A stretch of DNA of 7,081 bases from Actinomycetes bacterium (GTDB taxonomy: Bacteria > Actinomycetota > Actinomycetes > Actinomycetales > Demequinaceae). The stretch is taken from positions 1-7,081 of the forward strand of contig JAEYYZ010000149.1 in the NCBI GenBank assembly GCA_023428185.1, written 5' to 3'. The translations under genes were made by a program, and so were the position numbers. A model generated the notes under the pieces. It had not been told where the DNA came from. It saw only the letters and a list, made by a program, of their open reading frames with translations, and did not search any database. Positions 4,207-7,081 of the stretch are shown here, piece after piece. Within the stretch, counting starts at the first letter, position 1; each line of letters begins with the position of its first letter.

Positions 4207-6573
4207 ATGCGTCAAGCCGTGGGCGATGCCCTGGAGCTCGGGAACTCGAGCATCGTCATTGTTGTCATCATTGGTGTCATTGGAGCGGCGGCCCTGTTGC
4301 TCTCGTGGACGTTGCGTCAGAACGTGCTCAAGCACGACGCGGGCACGCCCAAGATGAACGAGATCGCGGGTGCCATTCAAGAGGGCGCGGCCGCGTACCT
4401 CAACCGGCAGCTTCGCACCCTCGCGATCTTTGCGGTAGTGGTGTTCGCCCTACTGTTCTTGCTGCCAGGCGACACGGGTGTGCGCTTGGGTCGCTCCTTG
4501 TTCTTCTTGCTCGGCGCATTCTGCTCGGCATCCATCGGTTACATGGGCATGTGGCTTGCTGTGCGCGCCAACGTGCGTGTTGCCGCCGCCGCGCGCGCCG
4601 CGAACGGCCGCCGCGAGGGCGCCAAGATCGCGTTCCGCACCGGCGGGGCCGTGGGCATGGGCGTGGTGGGTCAGGGACTGGTGGGCGCTGTCGCCGTGGT
4701 GTTCTTGTTCAAGTCCAACGCTCCTGCAGTGCTCGAAGGGTTTGGCTTTGGTGCCGCGTTGCTTGCCATGTTCATGCGAGTGGGTGGAGGCATCTTCACC
4801 AAAGCGGCCGATGTTGGGGCCGACTTGGTAGGCAAGGTGGAGAACCACATTCCCGAGGACGATCCCCGCAACCCGGCGACTATTGCCGACAACGTGGGTG
4901 ACAACGTGGGTGACTGCGCAGGCATGGCGGCCGACTTGTTTGAGTCGTACGCGGTGACGTTGGTGGCCGCGCTCATCCTTGGCAAGGTGGCCTTTGGTGA
5001 GCACGGACTCATCTTCCCTCTGGTGATCACGGCCATTGGCGCCATCACTGCGGCTATTGGCATCTACATCACGCGCGTGCGCGAAGGCGAGAACGGCCTC
5101 GCTGCCATCAACCGTGGCTTCTACATCTCTGCGCTCATTGGTGCTGGCCTGTCCGTGGTTGCGGCGTTCGTGTACTTGCCGTCCTCGTTCGCGGACTTCA
5201 ACGGTGGCCGCCTTGGCGAACTCACCGCAGACCCCCGCCTCGTGGCCAGCGCCGCTGTGGTGACCGGAATCATTCTCGCGGGTCTGATCTTGTGGCTCAC
5301 CGGCTACTTCACGGACACGCGCTCCAAGCCCACCATTCGTGTGGCTCGCACCTCTCTTACTGGTGCCGCCACGGTGGTGCTTTCTGGCATCGGCGTGGGG
5401 CTTGAATCGGCTGTGTACACGGCAACGGTGATCGCCGGTTCCGTTGTTGCCCTTTACTTTGTGGCGGGCGGCTCCGTGGCACTCACCCTGTTCTTGGTGG
5501 CACTCGCGGGTTGTGGTCTGCTCACCACGGTGGGTGTCATTGTGGCCATGGACACCTTTGGCCCTGTCTCCGACAACGCTCAAGGCATTGCGGAGATGTC
5601 TGGCGACGTGGACGAAGAGGGCGCCAAGATCCTCACCGACCTCGACGCCGTGGGTAACACCACCAAGGCCATCACCAAGGGCATCGCGATCGCCACGGCT
5701 GTGCTGGCCGCAACCGCGCTGTTCGGTTCCTACTCCGACGCCGTAGGCACTGCTCTCGCTCAAGCGGGCGCCGTGGCATCCGACGTGTTCAGCTACGAAA
5801 TCATCCACCCGCTCACACTGGTTGGCGTGATCATTGGTGGAGCCACGGTGTTCCTGTTCTCCGGACTGGCCATTGACGCCGTGACCCGCGCTGCGGGTGC
5901 GATTGTGTTCGAGGTGCGCCGCCAGTTCCGCGAAATGCCCGGCATCATGACCGGCAAGCAGCGCCCTGAGTACGCACGCGTGGTGGACATCTGCACGCGT
6001 GACTCGCTGCGTGAGCTCGCTACCCCCGGCATCTTGGCCGCTACGGCTCCCGTCTTTGTGGGCTTCGCTCTGGGTGTGGGTGCGCTGGCAGGGTTCCTCG
6101 CTGGAGCCATTGGCACCGGTGTGCTCATGGCCGTGTTCCTCGCCAACTCCGGCGGCTCGTGGGACAACGCCAAGAAGATCGTGGAAGACGGTCACTACGG
6201 CGGCAAGAACTCTCCGGCACACGAGGCCGTGGTCATTGGCGACACCATTGGTGACCCGTTCAAGGACACGGCTGGGCCGGCGATCAACCCACTCATCAAG
6301 GTGATGAACCTGGTGGCATTGCTCATCGCGCCTGCCGTGGTGATGCTCAGTTATGACCCCAACGCCATGGGTTGGTTGCGTTGGGTCATCGCCGGGCTGG
6401 CGGCGGCAGCGGCAGTCTTTGCCGTGGTCTCGGCATCCCGCCGGTCACACGCGGGCGGTGTGGCCAGTGAGGCGGACGTAGCGGCAGCGGAAGCAGCCGG
6501 AGCAGAAGCCGCCGCTGCGGTGACGCCGGCGGCACCCACTAAGGCACGCAAGGCTCCCGCCAAGAAAAAGTAA
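4207..6573 (+). CDS. hppA: K+-independent H+-translocating membrane pyrophosphatase
   Basis: Membrane-bound pyrophosphatase of 788 residues that hydrolyses inorganic pyrophosphate and pumps protons across the cytoplasmic membrane, supporting proton motive force and pyrophosphate removal. It is a multi-helix protein throughout. The substrate-site signature DVGADLVGKVE is at 202-212, and the acidic block DNVGDNVGDCAGMAADLFE at 228-246. Also conserved are SDNAQGIAEMSG (455-466), NSGGSWDNAKK (647-657) and GDTIGDPFKDTAGPAINPL (678-696). GNTTKAIT has Lys487 and Thr490 at the two positions known to mark K+-independent members, which pump protons, not sodium. ATG at 4207 is chosen from the ribosome site at 4196-4201. 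The C-terminus, from about 746, carries a soluble Ala-rich stretch ending in a basic KARKAPAKKK tail that lies beyond the conserved catalytic core. The next gene starts 20 bases downstream. Confidence 0.97.
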   Translation: MRQAVGDALELGNSSIVIVVIIGVIGAAALLLSWTLRQNVLKHDAGTPKMNEIAGAIQEGAAAYLNRQLRTLAIFAVVVFALLFLLPGDTGVRLGRSLFFLLGAFCSASIGYMGMWLAVRANVRVAAAARAANGRREGAKIAFRTGGAVGMGVVGQGLVGAVAVVFLFKSNAPAVLEGFGFGAALLAMFMRVGGGIFTKAADVGADLVGKVENHIPEDDPRNPATIADNVGDNVGDCAGMAADLFESYAVTLVAALILGKVAFGEHGLIFPLVITAIGAITAAIGIYITRVREGENGLAAINRGFYISALIGAGLSVVAAFVYLPSSFADFNGGRLGELTADPRLVASAAVVTGIILAGLILWLTGYFTDTRSKPTIRVARTSLTGAATVVLSGIGVGLESAVYTATVIAGSVVALYFVAGGSVALTLFLVALAGCGLLTTVGVIVAMDTFGPVSDNAQGIAEMSGDVDEEGAKILTDLDAVGNTTKAITKGIAIATAVLAATALFGSYSDAVGTALAQAGAVASDVFSYEIIHPLTLVGVIIGGATVFLFSGLAIDAVTRAAGAIVFEVRRQFREMPGIMTGKQRPEYARVVDICTRDSLRELATPGILAATAPVFVGFALGVGALAGFLAGAIGTGVLMAVFLANSGGSWDNAKKIVEDGHYGGKNSPAHEAVVIGDTIGDPFKDTAGPAINPLIKVMNLVALLIAPAVVMLSYDPNAMGWLRWVIAGLAAAAAVFAVVSASRRSHAGGVASEADVAAAEAAGAEAAAAVTPAAPTKARKAPAKKK

Positions 6574-6593
6574 GGTCACCGTAAGGTGTGACC
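6574..6593 (+). promoter_or_regulatory. Hairpin covering the ribosome site between hppA and the methyltransferase gene
   Basis: The 20-base gap between the hppA stop and the ATG at 6594 is itself an inverted repeat, GGTCAC with GTGACC, loop of eight bases. The only Shine-Dalgarno-like bases (AAGG, 6583-6586) lie in that loop. An alternative stem of four pairs, 6577-6580 with 6585-6588, would mask half of them. This suggests translation dependent on ribosomes finishing hppA, though the stem is short. Confidence 0.4.
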
Positions 6594-7081
6594 ATGACTG
6601 CATCACATCCGGCGCCCGCGATTTCCGCGGGCGCCGATGTGCATTCACTGACAACCGCCCTCGCGCCCTGGACCGTGGCCGCCATCCATGAGGTGGTGGG
6701 AGACAGGGCGGCGCGTGCGCTGGACCGCGAACAGATAGTCCCCGCTCGCATGGCAGCGCGCGCCGCTGGGCGCGAGCGCGTGGCCTTGCTCACCCGCCTC
6801 TTTGCCCTCGGGGATCCGCTCACACGAGACGAGGCGGGCATAGCCCTGGGCGAGTTTGGCGTGGACCGCGCCGTGACATCGGGCCTGGTGACGGCCGGTG
6901 GAACCTCCCCGGAGGACATGGTGGCGGCGCTCGTGGACTTACGCCCTTACGCCACCGATGTGGACGGCGAGCCACGAACATGGTGGATTGCCTCGGACAT
7001 GGGCGAGGCAGTGACAGGACGCGAACTGGCCGATGACCACGTGCTCGGCGTGGGCGGAGCGTCGCTGACCCTGGCATCGGT
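6594..7081 (+). CDS. Class I SAM-dependent methyltransferase, N-terminal part (cut by window edge)
   Basis: Open from ATG 6594 to the window end, 162 codons, no stop. The visible part matches what I recall of the N-terminal domain (DUF7059 type) of actinobacterial PrmC/RsmC-like methyltransferases: a helical region (about 18-98, including TRLFALGDPLTRDEAGIALG), the LRPYATD turn, WWIASDMGE, and DHVLGVGGASLTLAS just before where the SAM-binding glycine motif should begin. Neither that motif nor the NPPY catalytic motif is inside the window, so the assignment rests on the flank alone. The first 15 or so codons are low in conserved character and sit under a strong hairpin (6604-6641). In-frame GTG at 6639 is an alternative start, but it lacks a good ribosome site. 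Codon 116 is TTA (6939-6941), rare in high-GC actinobacteria. From memory, a methyltransferase of this kind is often near hppA and topA in actinobacteria. Confidence 0.7.
   Translation, partial: MTASHPAPAISAGADVHSLTTALAPWTVAAIHEVVGDRAARALDREQIVPARMAARAAGRERVALLTRLFALGDPLTRDEAGIALGEFGVDRAVTSGLVTAGGTSPEDMVAALVDLRPYATDVDGEPRTWWIASDMGEAVTGRELADDHVLGVGGASLTLAS
6604..6641 (+). terminator. Strong GC hairpin over the methyltransferase 5' end, possible hppA terminator
   Basis: Inner arms GGCGCCCGCG (6611-6620) and CGCGGGCGCC (6626-6635) are perfect, with a 5-base ATTTC loop. Outer arms 6604-6609 and 6636-6641 add six more pairs across a single bulged C at 6610, for 16 bp in all. No T run follows. It begins 31 bases after the hppA stop, where a terminator would be expected, yet lies inside the frame of the next gene as started at 6594. 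It may be a terminator, an attenuator, or a structure limiting translation. Confidence 0.5.

Noticed and set aside
4450..6222. A 590-codon open frame on the minus strand opposite hppA
   Set aside because: It is an antisense shadow of a strongly conserved gene in high-GC DNA. Its product is loaded with His, Arg and Gly, has no recognisable domain and no clear ribosome site.
6351..6919. Minus-strand open frames over the hppA tail and methyltransferase start (6351-6563, 6445-6654, 6539-6919)
   Set aside because: They overlap well-supported plus-strand genes and have low-complexity Ala/Arg/Ser/Pro-type products with no domain.

Overview
The window is G+C-rich, densely packed, and looks actinobacterial. 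Two small ECF (SigE-type) sigma factors with membrane-protein partners, a K+-independent H+-pumping pyrophosphatase and an actinobacterial-style methyltransferase all fit a high-GC Gram-positive, perhaps an actinomycete of the Micrococcales type. The family is an inference and cannot be fixed from this window. I see no tRNA, rRNA, CRISPR array, insertion sequence or other mobile element.

Region 1 (1-1615, minus strand) is a two-gene unit. An ECF sigma factor (1052-1615) is followed by a single-pass membrane protein with a cysteine- and aromatic-rich outer domain (1-1055, cut by the window edge). The two genes overlap by an ATGA. A perfect CRP/GlxR-type palindrome (1695-1710) lies upstream of the sigma gene. 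Next to it is a 15-bp terminator-like hairpin (1713-1751) that closes the preceding unit.

Region 2 (1767-4006, minus strand) repeats the same layout. A paralogous sigma factor (3455-4006) overlaps, again by ATGA, a 563-residue single-pass membrane protein (1767-3458). The outer part of this second membrane protein is unrelated in appearance and built from two similar cysteine-bearing domains. The two membrane proteins share a short basic stretch before the membrane helix but differ completely outside the cell. The pair therefore reads as a duplicated signalling cassette whose sensor part was exchanged. Neither membrane protein shows the zinc anti-sigma motif.

Region 3 (4007-4206) is a 200-bp divergent intergenic stretch with several dyads. 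One is a strong hairpin just before the pyrophosphatase ribosome binding site.

Region 4 (4207-7081, plus strand) holds hppA, a membrane proton-pumping pyrophosphatase with an unusual Ala/Lys-rich tail. It is followed after 20 bases by the 5' part of a class I SAM-dependent methyltransferase gene that runs off the window. The junction and the first codons of the methyltransferase are covered by two hairpins, so either the start or the control of that gene needs care.
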